DNA from: Candidatus Obscuribacterales bacterium
GTDB lineage: Bacteria > Cyanobacteriota > Vampirovibrionia > Obscuribacterales > Obscuribacteraceae
Direction: 5' to 3'
DNA length: 64,000 nucleotides
Assembly (NCBI GenBank): GCA_019747875.1
Contig: JAIEQI010000002.1
Span: forward strand, 1-64,000
The position numbers and the translations under genes are program-made. Positions 26,457-35,434 of the stretch are shown here, in pieces. The notes beneath the pieces were generated by a model. It was not told the origin of the DNA, ran no database searches, and worked only from the letters and a program-made list of their open reading frames with translations. Each line of letters starts with the position of its first letter. Position 1 is the stretch's first letter.

Positions 26457-27491
26457 ATGGAATCCATTCAAAATCAGACCAATTTCGATCCCGCCCTCGT
26501 GCCCAGTCTACCAGCGGCGAAGACCTGTCAGGCTATGCTCGAGGAAGCCAAGCGCGTCCTTGAAATGGAGGCGGAGGCTATTGGCGGTTTGACCGCGAAG
26601 CTCGGTGACAGCTTCGTTAAAGCGATACAGCTCTTAACAAATTGTCGCGGAAAAGTGGTTGTCACGGGGATGGGCAAGTCAGGGCACGTTGGCAACAAGA
26701 TTGCTGCCACCTTGGCTTCCACTGGTACGCCGGCCTTTTTCGTACATCCGGCCGAGCTTCGGCATGGCGATTTCGGCATGCTCGATGTGAATGATGTTGT
26801 GCTCGCCCTTTCATACACTGGCGAAACCCAGGAAATTAAGTTGGTGCTTGATCCGATAAAACGTCTTGGTGTGCCCCTCATTTCGTTTACCGGTAAAACC
26901 GAGTCCACTTTGGCTAAATTTAGCGATGTCGTAATTGACGTCGGTGTCGGTCGCGAAGCTTGCCCGTTAAATCTAGCTCCGACCTCGTCCACGACTGCAT
27001 CGCTTGCAATGGGCGATGCCCTTGCCGTTGTGCTAATGATTCAAAAGGGCTTCCGTGCAGAGGACTTTGCGCGCTCACATCCGGGCGGCAGTCTCGGTCG
27101 TCAACTGGTTACTGTTGCTGATGTAATGCGTTCAGGATTTGATATTCCAATAGTGGAAGAAACCTGGGCATACGACGCGATTGTTGCGGAGATAGATGAT
27201 AAGCGCCTTGGATTCACCACTGTATTGACGACCAATAAGAAGCTTGCCGGTATCATCACTGACGGTGACATTCGCCGTGCCCTGGTTAAGTGGGGCGCTA
27301 ATGTGTTCACTCATAAGGCGACTGAGATTATGACTCGTAGTCCCAAAACAATCGGTGCCCACGCGCTTGCTGTGGAAGCGCTGAAGATAATGGAAACTCA
27401 CGCCATATCCGATCTGCTGATCCTCGATTCGGAAGAACATCCAATTGGTGTCATTCATTTGAAAGACTTGTTGCGCGCTGGGATCGTTTAG
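26457..27491 (+). CDS. kdsD: Arabinose-5-phosphate isomerase KdsD/KpsF
   Basis: The enzyme interconverts ribulose-5-P and arabinose-5-P, the first step to Kdo of lipopolysaccharide. The 344-residue product has an N-terminal SIS domain (about 50-200: VVVTGMGKSGHVG; SYTGETQEI; PTSSTTASLAMGDALA) and two CBS domains (about 218-340), as usual. HPGGSLGRQL before the CBS part is typical of the family. The presence of this gene indicates an outer membrane with Kdo. It is not clustered with other Kdo genes. Its end lies only 4 bases from the end of the convergent double-kinase gene, with no clear terminator between. Confidence 0.93.
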   Translation: MESIQNQTNFDPALVPSLPAAKTCQAMLEEAKRVLEMEAEAIGGLTAKLGDSFVKAIQLLTNCRGKVVVTGMGKSGHVGNKIAATLASTGTPAFFVHPAELRHGDFGMLDVNDVVLALSYTGETQEIKLVLDPIKRLGVPLISFTGKTESTLAKFSDVVIDVGVGREACPLNLAPTSSTTASLAMGDALAVVLMIQKGFRAEDFARSHPGGSLGRQLVTVADVMRSGFDIPIVEETWAYDAIVAEIDDKRLGFTTVLTTNKKLAGIITDGDIRRALVKWGANVFTHKATEIMTRSPKTIGAHALAVEALKIMETHAISDLLILDSEEHPIGVIHLKDLLRAGIV

Positions 27492-27495
27492 CCAC

Positions 27496-30400
27496 TTAGC
27501 GAGTTACTTCAGTGAGTTGTTCAGCCACTCTTGCTGAATAGCGAGGCATGTCGATCTCGATCGTCAAGTTGCATTTTTCTTGCTTTCGCGTTTCACGGGC
27601 ACGCACAAAGGCGCCATGTTCTTCCAGAATTCTCAGTGATAGTGGTATTTTGAGCCGGCTTCCAGTGACGACAACTTCGCTTTCTTGTGTGTGTTTTCCG
27701 GACAGCCGTCCCAGCAGTTCATCAACACATCGTGTATCGGTGGAGCCTTCGAAAATCAGCATAATCCTGCATCTATAGGAAGTTTGCCCCTCGCTCTTAT
27801 TCATTTCATCGCGTGGTGCGTCGGCTGTCTTATTCTCGTACGCATGGCTGAGATCGGCCGCACTACCTGAGGCGTAGGGATCAGTGCCTTCAAAATCTGC
27901 CGCTCGTCGTTTCTTTTGAATCAGTGAGAGCACAATGGTCTTATCTAAGAAATGCGCTTGCATACACTCATTTATCAGTGAGGAAAGCGCGAACGAAAAA
28001 CGTTCGATATCTATCAAAATGCTCGTATCACCTTCAAGTTCTGATCTGATATCCGTGATCTGTTTTTCTTTTGCAATCGAGAAAACTGTCGTCAGGAAAT
28101 CGACTGACTCTAGCTGCAACTGCATTTTCTTTGCAGATAGTTTCTCCAGATCGAGTAAATCATTTACAAGATCCACTATCTGCCCACAGAGGAGAACGAC
28201 CTCGTTAAGCACGGTCTTGCTTTCCGGTGAAATCGGACCGTAAACATCATTTATCACCAGAATACTACCGCTGGAAACTGTCGTAATTGGTGATCTCAGA
28301 TCGTGCGAAATGAGAGCAACGAATTCACGACGCATTCGGTCGAGGTCCTTTTTCTTGCTGATGTCGTGTGCAACACAAAAAAAAGAGCGCTGCTCCGGAG
28401 ACCAAGTAAGCGACCAGAGGAGATCACAAACGCCAGCATTTGGCGAATTAAAACGCGATTCAAATTGTATGGGCTTTGAATTGCTTCTTACCGTATTCAA
28501 TTTGGAGCCGAATTCTTCATGCTCCTCAGATGGAACAAACTGCAGGAGAGATTTACCCAACATCTCTGCCGCAGGTATGCTGGAATAGGTTTGCATTGCG
28601 GAATTCACAACGGTCAACCGATAGTTCTCATCAAATGCGCAAATCAAGTTTGATGAGCCTTTCAAGTACGCTGACTCTTTTGCTCTTGCAGCTTCAACTT
28701 TTTGGGCCATGGAGTGAAATGATTTATCAATATCTGCCAGGTCATCGCGACCTGGCAAAGGCGGTAGGAGCGCATTTCCTTTTGAAAAGCGTTCAGTATT
28801 TTCTGAAAGTATAAGCACTCGCCTGGAGATGTCCAAGCCGAAAAATATGGCGAGCAAAGCCGCCGCAATGATATTTACAAACAAAGCTGCAAATATGAGG
28901 TTGGTTTGTTGCTCTCGGATTCGCTTGAGTGCTTCCGGGCTGAGTTTGTTTCTCAATTCGACAGCGTCAAGAAGATTTTCCATGCGCTGTCCGACCGAAG
29001 CTTGGATACGAAGCAAAGCGACGGCCATTCGCCCATTCTGTTTTTTGATTGATTGACTCTCAATCTGAGGCAATTCTTCTTCTATTGAACGGATGAAATC
29101 AGAAGCATACAGCCTCACGATCTCATCATTTTTCGCTTCCTTTTCAAATCGACGCAGCTTGTCGGGAAACCTTTTCAAATCGTCCAGGTTTTGAGTCCAT
29201 GTAACGTTTCCACGTTCATCTTGTGGAGCAGTCGACATTACCTCACTGAAGAATTGGGTCACGAGTCCCGCGCCGCCCGAGACCAACCTGTGTTCACGCA
29301 GTTGTTTTGCTAGCTCAGAGCTCGCTTGCATACTTAGGGACAACATGGCTAGTGAAAAGCCAATTTGAAAAATTATGGGCACGGCAATGAGCACGATGGC
29401 TTTTTGCCGCAGTGATAATGTGCCTGCAAAGTTGGAGATTGCGGAAAGATTCGGTCGTGAGCTATTGCTTGACTCAGATGTTTTCGCTAGCTGGGGATCT
29501 TGAAGCGCTTTTACTTCCTGTTCATCACTTAAAGTCGGCAAGATAGGCATTTCACTATTTGGAATGGTGAACCAGAAAGTGCTACCTGAGCCTTCTGTCG
29601 ATTCTACGCCAATTCTTCCGTGATGTTGCTCAACCAATCTTTGAGAAATCACAAGGCCCAGCCCTGTGCCTTTTCCTCTTTGTCCGTGTTTTTGATCAAG
29701 TTGCGAAAATGCGCGAAAAAGCTTCTGCGCAGATTCGGGCGACATGCCCGGACCTTCGTCATGGACCTCGAATTTAATTGAAGCGCTCTGGAGTTTCGCT
29801 TGGCTATCGCCCCTCTCAACTTCTCCGCTAATTGCAGCGTTTTCTTCTTTGTTTTCTGCAAAGGCACGAATTACTATTGCTTTGCCTGAGCTTGAGAACT
29901 TTATTGCGTTCGATAACAGATTTACCAAAACTCGAATCAGTTTTTGAGGATCTGCAAAAACAGTGAGATCTTGCGGACAGTCTATTGAAACGCGCAAATT
30001 CTTTTCAGCTATTAAGGCCGCAAGATCGTTCAGTGCACTTTCGATAATTGGTTTGACTTGAGTTTCTGCCCGCACTGGAGGATTTATTTCGCTGTTTATC
30101 CGCTCTAGCTGTACTAACTCACTGACAAGTGAGACCATCCGATTCAGCGTTTTTATTGCACCCCTGGCTTTACTAACAGCTTGCTCTGGTAGTTCTCCAT
30201 AGACACCATCAGCAAGTTGGTCGTATTTGTCGGTAATTGTTTGTAGTGGTGACTGCAGATCATTTGCGATAAGTTTAAGAAACTCCTCTTTCTGTTGTGC
30301 AATTTTCTTTTCTTCCCGGACATCACGGGCGACGATGCACCACTGTTGCAGAGAGTCTATCCAAACGATCGACCAGACCGTCGTGATGCTTTCGCCATTG

Positions 30401-31413
30401 TCAGAAATAATCTGAAGCTCTGATTCCTGGTTTTCACTCGTTTCGGATCGTGATCTGGCAAGATGTCCTGCCAGCTCTTTACCGGAATCTTCTGTGAGAA
30501 TCGACTGAACGGGCTTACCGATTATTTCAGAGCGCGGAAACCCGGTTATTCTCGTGAGCGCGAAGTTCACTTTTTGGAATCGTAAGTCGCTGTCGAGAAT
30601 TCCGATTATGTCGCTGGAGTTTTCAAACAAAGCGCGTTCTCTTTGTGATGCTTGTTCCAGCTGGGAAATCATCAAGTGAAACGCCGCGTCAAATCGACTT
30701 ATCTCGTCATCACCTTGTAAGGGAGCTGACAGAGATCTGCCTTCTGAGTATGCCTCTATATTTTCCTTGATTGTTTGAATCGGTCGGATGAACGAGCGCT
30801 GGAAGTAGTTCCAAAGAATGATCGCCATTATGCTTGTGATTACAAATGTTGCTATTGCGCCTGTGACTTGCAGTTGTCCAAGCAGGGACATCTGTTTTTC
30901 ATTCTTTTCTAGTTGCGCTGCAAGTTCGTCGTAGAGATGGAGATACTGCGAGCGAATTTTATCAAGGCCCTTTAGCGCTCCAAGTTCTATCTTTTGTAAC
31001 CTCATGAAATTGGCTATTGTGAAACCATCTTCAGCCAGAGCGTTTGCTTCTTCAAGTTTCTTCCACGCCTCGTTGGAAGACTCAAGAAAAATTCTTTTCG
31101 ATTTGCGGGTTTTTGCGATTTCCGTATCGGTCCGCTTTATTGCTATTTGCAACGTGGAAATTTTATGAAACTCTTTCTCGATACCGGCTTTTTTACTGAG
31201 GTCACGCTGTTGCCACGTCTTAAGCAAGGCGAGCGCTGAATTTAACTGAGAAAAAACAACGCGGGAACTAGCCTCAGCTAGAAACCGATTTTGCGCCTCT
31301 ATTCTGTGAGTTCTTTCCGTATTAGCCAGCAAGATTCCAAAGAAAACTAATACAGCAATTTCAAGAAGAAGTGGAACCGCAACTATCAGTAATCCCTTGT
31401 GTAGTACTTTCAA
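27496..31413 (-). CDS. Double histidine kinase with complementary defects
   Basis: This 1305-residue protein holds two full sensor-kinase units in tandem. Unit 1: helix 7-30, sensor, helix about 183-205, HAMP, PAS (about 262-365), HisKA and HATPase (to about 620). Unit 2: helix about 672-695, sensor, helix about 838-860, HAMP, PAS (about 915-1020), HisKA and a degenerate C-terminal domain. In unit 1 the HATPase boxes are good (NLLSNAIKFS; DEGPGM; GKGTGLGL) but the phospho-site reads LIANDLQSPLQ, with Asn384 where His is expected. In unit 2 the site is intact (LISHDLRSP, His1037) but the ATPase boxes are lost (LINECMQAH; FEGSTDTR; GSRLKIPLS). No regulator gene is adjacent. It starts 3 bases after the gene at 31417-32073. 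Confidence 0.9.
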   Translation of the reverse strand: MKVLHKGLLIVAVPLLLEIAVLVFFGILLANTERTHRIEAQNRFLAEASSRVVFSQLNSALALLKTWQQRDLSKKAGIEKEFHKISTLQIAIKRTDTEIAKTRKSKRIFLESSNEAWKKLEEANALAEDGFTIANFMRLQKIELGALKGLDKIRSQYLHLYDELAAQLEKNEKQMSLLGQLQVTGAIATFVITSIMAIILWNYFQRSFIRPIQTIKENIEAYSEGRSLSAPLQGDDEISRFDAAFHLMISQLEQASQRERALFENSSDIIGILDSDLRFQKVNFALTRITGFPRSEIIGKPVQSILTEDSGKELAGHLARSRSETSENQESELQIISDNGESITTVWSIVWIDSLQQWCIVARDVREEKKIAQQKEEFLKLIANDLQSPLQTITDKYDQLADGVYGELPEQAVSKARGAIKTLNRMVSLVSELVQLERINSEINPPVRAETQVKPIIESALNDLAALIAEKNLRVSIDCPQDLTVFADPQKLIRVLVNLLSNAIKFSSSGKAIVIRAFAENKEENAAISGEVERGDSQAKLQSASIKFEVHDEGPGMSPESAQKLFRAFSQLDQKHGQRGKGTGLGLVISQRLVEQHHGRIGVESTEGSGSTFWFTIPNSEMPILPTLSDEQEVKALQDPQLAKTSESSNSSRPNLSAISNFAGTLSLRQKAIVLIAVPIIFQIGFSLAMLSLSMQASSELAKQLREHRLVSGGAGLVTQFFSEVMSTAPQDERGNVTWTQNLDDLKRFPDKLRRFEKEAKNDEIVRLYASDFIRSIEEELPQIESQSIKKQNGRMAVALLRIQASVGQRMENLLDAVELRNKLSPEALKRIREQQTNLIFAALFVNIIAAALLAIFFGLDISRRVLILSENTERFSKGNALLPPLPGRDDLADIDKSFHSMAQKVEAARAKESAYLKGSSNLICAFDENYRLTVVNSAMQTYSSIPAAEMLGKSLLQFVPSEEHEEFGSKLNTVRSNSKPIQFESRFNSPNAGVCDLLWSLTWSPEQRSFFCVAHDISKKKDLDRMRREFVALISHDLRSPITTVSSGSILVINDVYGPISPESKTVLNEVVLLCGQIVDLVNDLLDLEKLSAKKMQLQLESVDFLTTVFSIAKEKQITDIRSELEGDTSILIDIERFSFALSSLINECMQAHFLDKTIVLSLIQKKRRAADFEGTDPYASGSAADLSHAYENKTADAPRDEMNKSEGQTSYRCRIMLIFEGSTDTRCVDELLGRLSGKHTQESEVVVTGSRLKIPLSLRILEEHGAFVRARETRKQEKCNLTIEIDMPRYSARVAEQLTEVTR

Positions 31414-31416
31414 AGT

Positions 31417-32073
31417 TTAGTCCCACCACAGGGTAATCCTTCGTTCTTCCAAGATTTCCTGGGCGAGGTCTTCCAAATCGCCCATCCCTTGATCAATAAG
31501 ATCCGGACAAAAATCGTACAAGTCTGCTGCGAGTTTTGAAGGCTCTTTCGGAGCTGTTTTGAGATCGAATTCCACAAGATCAGTTTCTGCATGAAATATA
31601 TCAATGCCGAACTCATTGTCATATTGCTGCAAGCGTCTGATTATATCTTCAGTAGACAGCTCGTAATTACAAGCATCCGTGCGAGCAAGTCTAATGATGT
31701 CGAACTGGTTAGTACCTGGACCAATGACGATTTCGATGCCTGAGTTTATCTCCGGACCAAGCCAGTTGGTTGTTCCCATGAACGCCACAAAACCCTTTGG
31801 TAACTCGCTGCGTATTAGCGATAAGCAGCTATAGGCGAGACGTTCACCTGACTGAATATCTTCGATATCGATATCAGATTCTTCAGACTCGACTTGTGCA
31901 TCATCGAAGTAAACCGCCAAAGCCTTTTGAATGGCCGATGCTTCTTTGAGAATGACAGACATGCATTCGTGGGTCGTATCTCTTCCGAAATCTACATGGC
32001 TGTAGTTCAGCGTCTCACACCCTGTGATGCGAGAGAACATTGGTGTGAGATTCGCTTTCCATTCACTGGTCAT
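31417..32073 (-). CDS. Acidic protein, DUF4253-like C-terminus
   Basis: The 218-residue product is soluble, acidic and without signal peptide. The C-terminus (LAADLYDFCPDLIDQGMGDL, then LAQEI and a final LWWD) matches my memory of the DUF4253 end pattern (FCPD, QG, LWWD). This family has no known function. The N-terminal half is unfamiliar (LPKGFVAFMGTTNWLG; IVIGPGTNQFDIIRLARTD). It sits between the KLC-TPR membrane protein (21 bases upstream) and the double kinase (3 bases downstream), all on one strand, so it is probably co-transcribed and may be a regulatory partner. That role is inference. Confidence 0.6.
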   Translation of the reverse strand: MTSEWKANLTPMFSRITGCETLNYSHVDFGRDTTHECMSVILKEASAIQKALAVYFDDAQVESEESDIDIEDIQSGERLAYSCLSLIRSELPKGFVAFMGTTNWLGPEINSGIEIVIGPGTNQFDIIRLARTDACNYELSTEDIIRRLQQYDNEFGIDIFHAETDLVEFDLKTAPKEPSKLAADLYDFCPDLIDQGMGDLEDLAQEILEERRITLWWD

Positions 32074-32094
32074 TTTGCTTATTCACTTTCTTCT

Positions 32095-35000
32095 CTAATG
32101 AGCAGCAAGGAGTCGCTCGCTCTCTTGTCGTGCTGATGATACTAGCGGATTGTCACTTCCAAGTATTGTCGTCCGAATTGAAAGCTCTTCTTCAAGAAGA
32201 GGTCTGGCATCGGCATATTTGCCTTGCGCAAGACAACATAGCGCAAGGTCATGTGCGCTTTGAGCGACGCTTAGTGAATCGCTTCCCAGTACTTCTCTGC
32301 GTTTTTCGAGCGCCGTTCGCAGTATCTCCTCAGCCTCCTGGTGGCTGAGCAAGGCGTTCAATAGTGCTCCCACGCTATTCATCGATTCAAGAGTGTCAGG
32401 ATGGTTTTCGCCAAGCAGGTTCTTTCGGATGTTGAGTGATTTTTCCAGGAGGGGCAGACCCTCGGCCAGTTGTGTGTCATCACCCATGGTGCCCTTTCGA
32501 TAGCAAAGTATGCCGAAGTCGTGCATTGACTGCGCTGTATCGGGATGGTTTTCCGTAAGAGTGGTTTTGCGAATGAATAGTCCCTGACTAAGGTTGCGTT
32601 TGGCATCATCGAAACTATCCAATGCCAAGTTCAAGCAGCCAACCTGGTTGAACGCTGCAGCTGTTTCGGGGTGTCTTTCGCCTAGTGTTTTCTTTCTGAC
32701 ACTGAGGCAATGTTCTAATAGTGGTTTGGCTTCTTGGTAGCGTCCCATGCGCTCCAAGAGCGTTCCATAGTGAAGCAATGACTGGGCATATGTAGGATGC
32801 TCTTCGCCGAACTTCTCTTTGCGGAAGCTAAGCGCTTGCGCAAGCAATTTCTCTGCTTGAGCCAACTTATCTTGTTTTAAGTGGAGAACCCCAAGATCGC
32901 TCTTGCTTTGCGCGACGTCTGCATGCTCGTCGCCAAAGATTTTCTTTCGCATACCAAATGCACGTTCAAGCATAATGGTGGCATCACTGTATGCACCCTG
33001 GGCCATGTAGAGAAGACCTATGTCATGGCAGGTTTGCGCCGTCGCTCTATGCTCGTCGCCTAGGACTTGGCGGCGCATTTCGAGTGCTTCGGTAAGAACT
33101 CGTTTCGCTTCCTTATAATTAGCTCGTCTTATGTATAGCTGCCCGAGATCGTTGAGCGTGTTGACCGTGTCAGGGTGATTCTGTCCAAGCGCCATCAATC
33201 GTCGAACGAGTGCTTGCTGGAATGTCTCCTCGGCATCTCCGTACTTACCACGCTGTACTGAGATGATCCCCAACTTGTGAAGGATTTCGACTACTGCTAA
33301 GTGCTCTCGTCCCATCACTTCTTCAAGTGTTGGCAGTGCTGCACGGTAATGCTTTTCTGCCTCAGCATACTTGCCTTGCTCATAAAGCCTGTTGCCGTCT
33401 TGCGTAAATGCTTCGGAGAACGGTTGCTCTACAGTTGCTTGCGTGTCGAAACCGAAGCTTGGCGTCATGGGCAAGCCTTTGGCTTCCATCTCCATGAGGC
33501 GCTCGGTGGATGCATCAAGCTGTTCGATTGGTCTTGTGCGCTCTGCCTCTTCAATTAGCTTGCGCGCTTCTTCGTCGCGCTGAAAATCCATTTGTTGAAT
33601 TTCCGCTTCGCTCTGGCGGCTCATGCCTGATAAGGCCGCAAGCTTTCGCTCGGCGGCTTCTTTTGCCAATGTCTTGCTATCAACAGTACCGCTTGCGGCT
33701 GCAGCTGCTGCTTTCTGAGATTCCTCAGCACGACGTTTTGCTTCCTCGTCAGCGCGACGTTTTGCTTCTTCGTCAGCGCGACGTTTTGCTTCTTCGTCAG
33801 CGCGACGTTTTGCTTCCTCATCAGCGCGACGTTTTGCTTCCTCATCAGCGCGACGTTTTGCTTCCTCGTCAGCGATACGTTTTGCTTCTTCCGCTGCCTT
33901 TCTTTCGGCTTCCTCTTCTCTGCGCCGAGCCTCTTCTTCTTCTTCTTCCTTGCGTGCTTGATCTTCTCGATTAATTCCGCCGCCAAACAGATTTCCGAAG
34001 AGTCGGGCTTCTGCTTCTTTTTCTTCCTTCTCCCGCAACTCATCTGCGGAAAGCTGTCTGCTGCTTTCCTCTTGACGCTTGCGCTCGTCCTCTTGCATAC
34101 GACGCTCAGCTTCTTCTTTCATGCGTCGGTCGTATTCTTCGAGTTGGCGTTCGGCTTCTTCCTGCAATCGGCGCTCTTCTGCCTCTTCGCGACGTCGTTG
34201 CTCTTCTTCGGCGCGAACGCGCTCTTCCATCTGCCGTTTCCGCTCAGCTTCTTCCGCTTGGCGTTTGCGTTCGGCTTCCTCAGCCTGGCGCTTGCTTTCA
34301 GCTTCCTCTGCCTGACGCTTGCGTTCAGCCTCTTCAGCCTGGCGTTTACGTTCAGCTTCTTCAGCTTGACGTTTGCGTTCGGCATCTTCGGCTTGGCGCT
34401 TGCTCTCAGCTTCCTCTGCCTGACGCTTACGCTCGGCTTCTTCGGCCTGGCGTTTACGGTCAGCTTCTTCAGCTTGACGTTTGTGTTCGGCATCTTCGGC
34501 TTGGCGCTTTAGTGCTTCTTGCTTTGCGGCTTCTTGTTGTTTGGCGTCGTCATCGGACTTGTTATGGTCTGCTACTTTCTGTCCGAGTTGGTTGACTGGA
34601 ACTGACTCCCATCCGGGACCTGAAGGCATTTCCATGCCGGGAAAGGCCGGACCGCTAGTTGCAGGGGCAGAGCTTTGAGATGGTAAAAAATCTTGCTTTG
34701 CGATCGGGACCGCAACTGGTGCTGCGTCGCTGCTTGGAGCGGCAAGCTCGCTTTGAATGCTTCTTCCAATCAATGGGGATGATTGGTTGCTTGCCATGAT
34801 CCGCTTGATGCCGTTAATGATGTCATCGTCATTCATAAAAGACAGTGCAAATTCGACGGCCTTTGTTGCTTCTTTGTTGTGTCCGATCAGCGGAAGCAAT
34901 TGAGCGGCGACTTGAACTTCAGTAGTCTTCGATTGTTGTTCTAGTTGACTGTTCAGCGCTTCGAGAGCGATGTTAGATTGCATTTCCGCCAGGGCTCTTT

Positions 35001-35235
35001 GTTCTCTTAAAGAATCTTCCTGCTGTTTCTTCGTCAGTTGATTGTGCTGTTCGAGTAGCTCCTTTTGGCGCTCGATCATCAGTTCCAGATGCTCATTCAG
35101 CGCTTCCTTGAAGGCGCCGACTGTCTTCTGCTGTTCGCCCTCCATCCAATCGGTGTATTTCTTGAATGTTTGCATGATAACGAAACATAGACCGCCAATT
35201 GCACCGGCTACTATAACTGCTGCTAACAATTCCAT
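32095..35235 (-). CDS. Membrane-anchored coiled-coil protein with kinesin-light-chain TPRs
   Basis: The 1046-residue product has one N-terminal membrane helix (about 4-24), then helical DUF-like sequence and a long highly charged coiled coil (about 225-560). This contains two repeat types: 9-residue units like AEEAERKRQ (about 10) and 8-residue KRRADEEA units (five identical). A C-terminal array (about 615-1040) of roughly 9-10 KLC-type TPRs follows: AEKHYRAALPTLEEV...HLAVVEILHKLG; NHPDTVNTLNDLGQLY; DEHRATAQTCHDIGLLY. TPRs bind protein partners. A scaffold at the membrane is the best guess. The downstream genes (31417 and 27496) are close, so they form an operon with the kinase. Confidence 0.85.
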   Translation of the reverse strand: MELLAAVIVAGAIGGLCFVIMQTFKKYTDWMEGEQQKTVGAFKEALNEHLELMIERQKELLEQHNQLTKKQQEDSLREQRALAEMQSNIALEALNSQLEQQSKTTEVQVAAQLLPLIGHNKEATKAVEFALSFMNDDDIINGIKRIMASNQSSPLIGRSIQSELAAPSSDAAPVAVPIAKQDFLPSQSSAPATSGPAFPGMEMPSGPGWESVPVNQLGQKVADHNKSDDDAKQQEAAKQEALKRQAEDAEHKRQAEEADRKRQAEEAERKRQAEEAESKRQAEDAERKRQAEEAERKRQAEEAERKRQAEEAESKRQAEEAERKRQAEEAERKRQMEERVRAEEEQRRREEAEERRLQEEAERQLEEYDRRMKEEAERRMQEDERKRQEESSRQLSADELREKEEKEAEARLFGNLFGGGINREDQARKEEEEEEARRREEEAERKAAEEAKRIADEEAKRRADEEAKRRADEEAKRRADEEAKRRADEEAKRRADEEAKRRAEESQKAAAAAASGTVDSKTLAKEAAERKLAALSGMSRQSEAEIQQMDFQRDEEARKLIEEAERTRPIEQLDASTERLMEMEAKGLPMTPSFGFDTQATVEQPFSEAFTQDGNRLYEQGKYAEAEKHYRAALPTLEEVMGREHLAVVEILHKLGIISVQRGKYGDAEETFQQALVRRLMALGQNHPDTVNTLNDLGQLYIRRANYKEAKRVLTEALEMRRQVLGDEHRATAQTCHDIGLLYMAQGAYSDATIMLERAFGMRKKIFGDEHADVAQSKSDLGVLHLKQDKLAQAEKLLAQALSFRKEKFGEEHPTYAQSLLHYGTLLERMGRYQEAKPLLEHCLSVRKKTLGERHPETAAAFNQVGCLNLALDSFDDAKRNLSQGLFIRKTTLTENHPDTAQSMHDFGILCYRKGTMGDDTQLAEGLPLLEKSLNIRKNLLGENHPDTLESMNSVGALLNALLSHQEAEEILRTALEKRREVLGSDSLSVAQSAHDLALCCLAQGKYADARPLLEEELSIRTTILGSDNPLVSSARQESERLLAAH
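33727..33894 (-). repeat. 24-bp tandem repeat in coding sequence
   Basis: About seven 24-base units encode KRRADEEA-type octads; five are identical in protein and nearly so in DNA. A related array of 27-base units (about 34230-34510) encodes AEEAERKRQ. There are no spacers, so this is not a CRISPR. The homogeneity suggests recent expansion by slippage. Confidence 0.85.
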
Positions 35236-35434
35236 TCTGAGACATTCCTGACTGTGAGGCTAAGTGACTACTTCTTATCGGACGGAGTCACCATGTCCCT
35301 ACGGCATGAAGCTCCTACGCGCTTCGTACCCCGTAAAAATCTCGGTTAATCCCTGTTTACTGACGCCCGCAAAGATTTTTCGGTTAATTGCCCTCAGTTT
35401 CGTCGATCAGATGAAATCGTATGTTTGGAGCAGG

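Noticed and set aside
33727..33894. Possible CRISPR-like array
   Set aside because: The 24-base units are contiguous without spacers and encode a coiled coil in frame.
33510..34512. Long plus-strand frames rich in Leu, Phe and Arg
   Set aside because: They are antisense reflections of the charged coiled-coil repeats and encode implausible low-complexity products.
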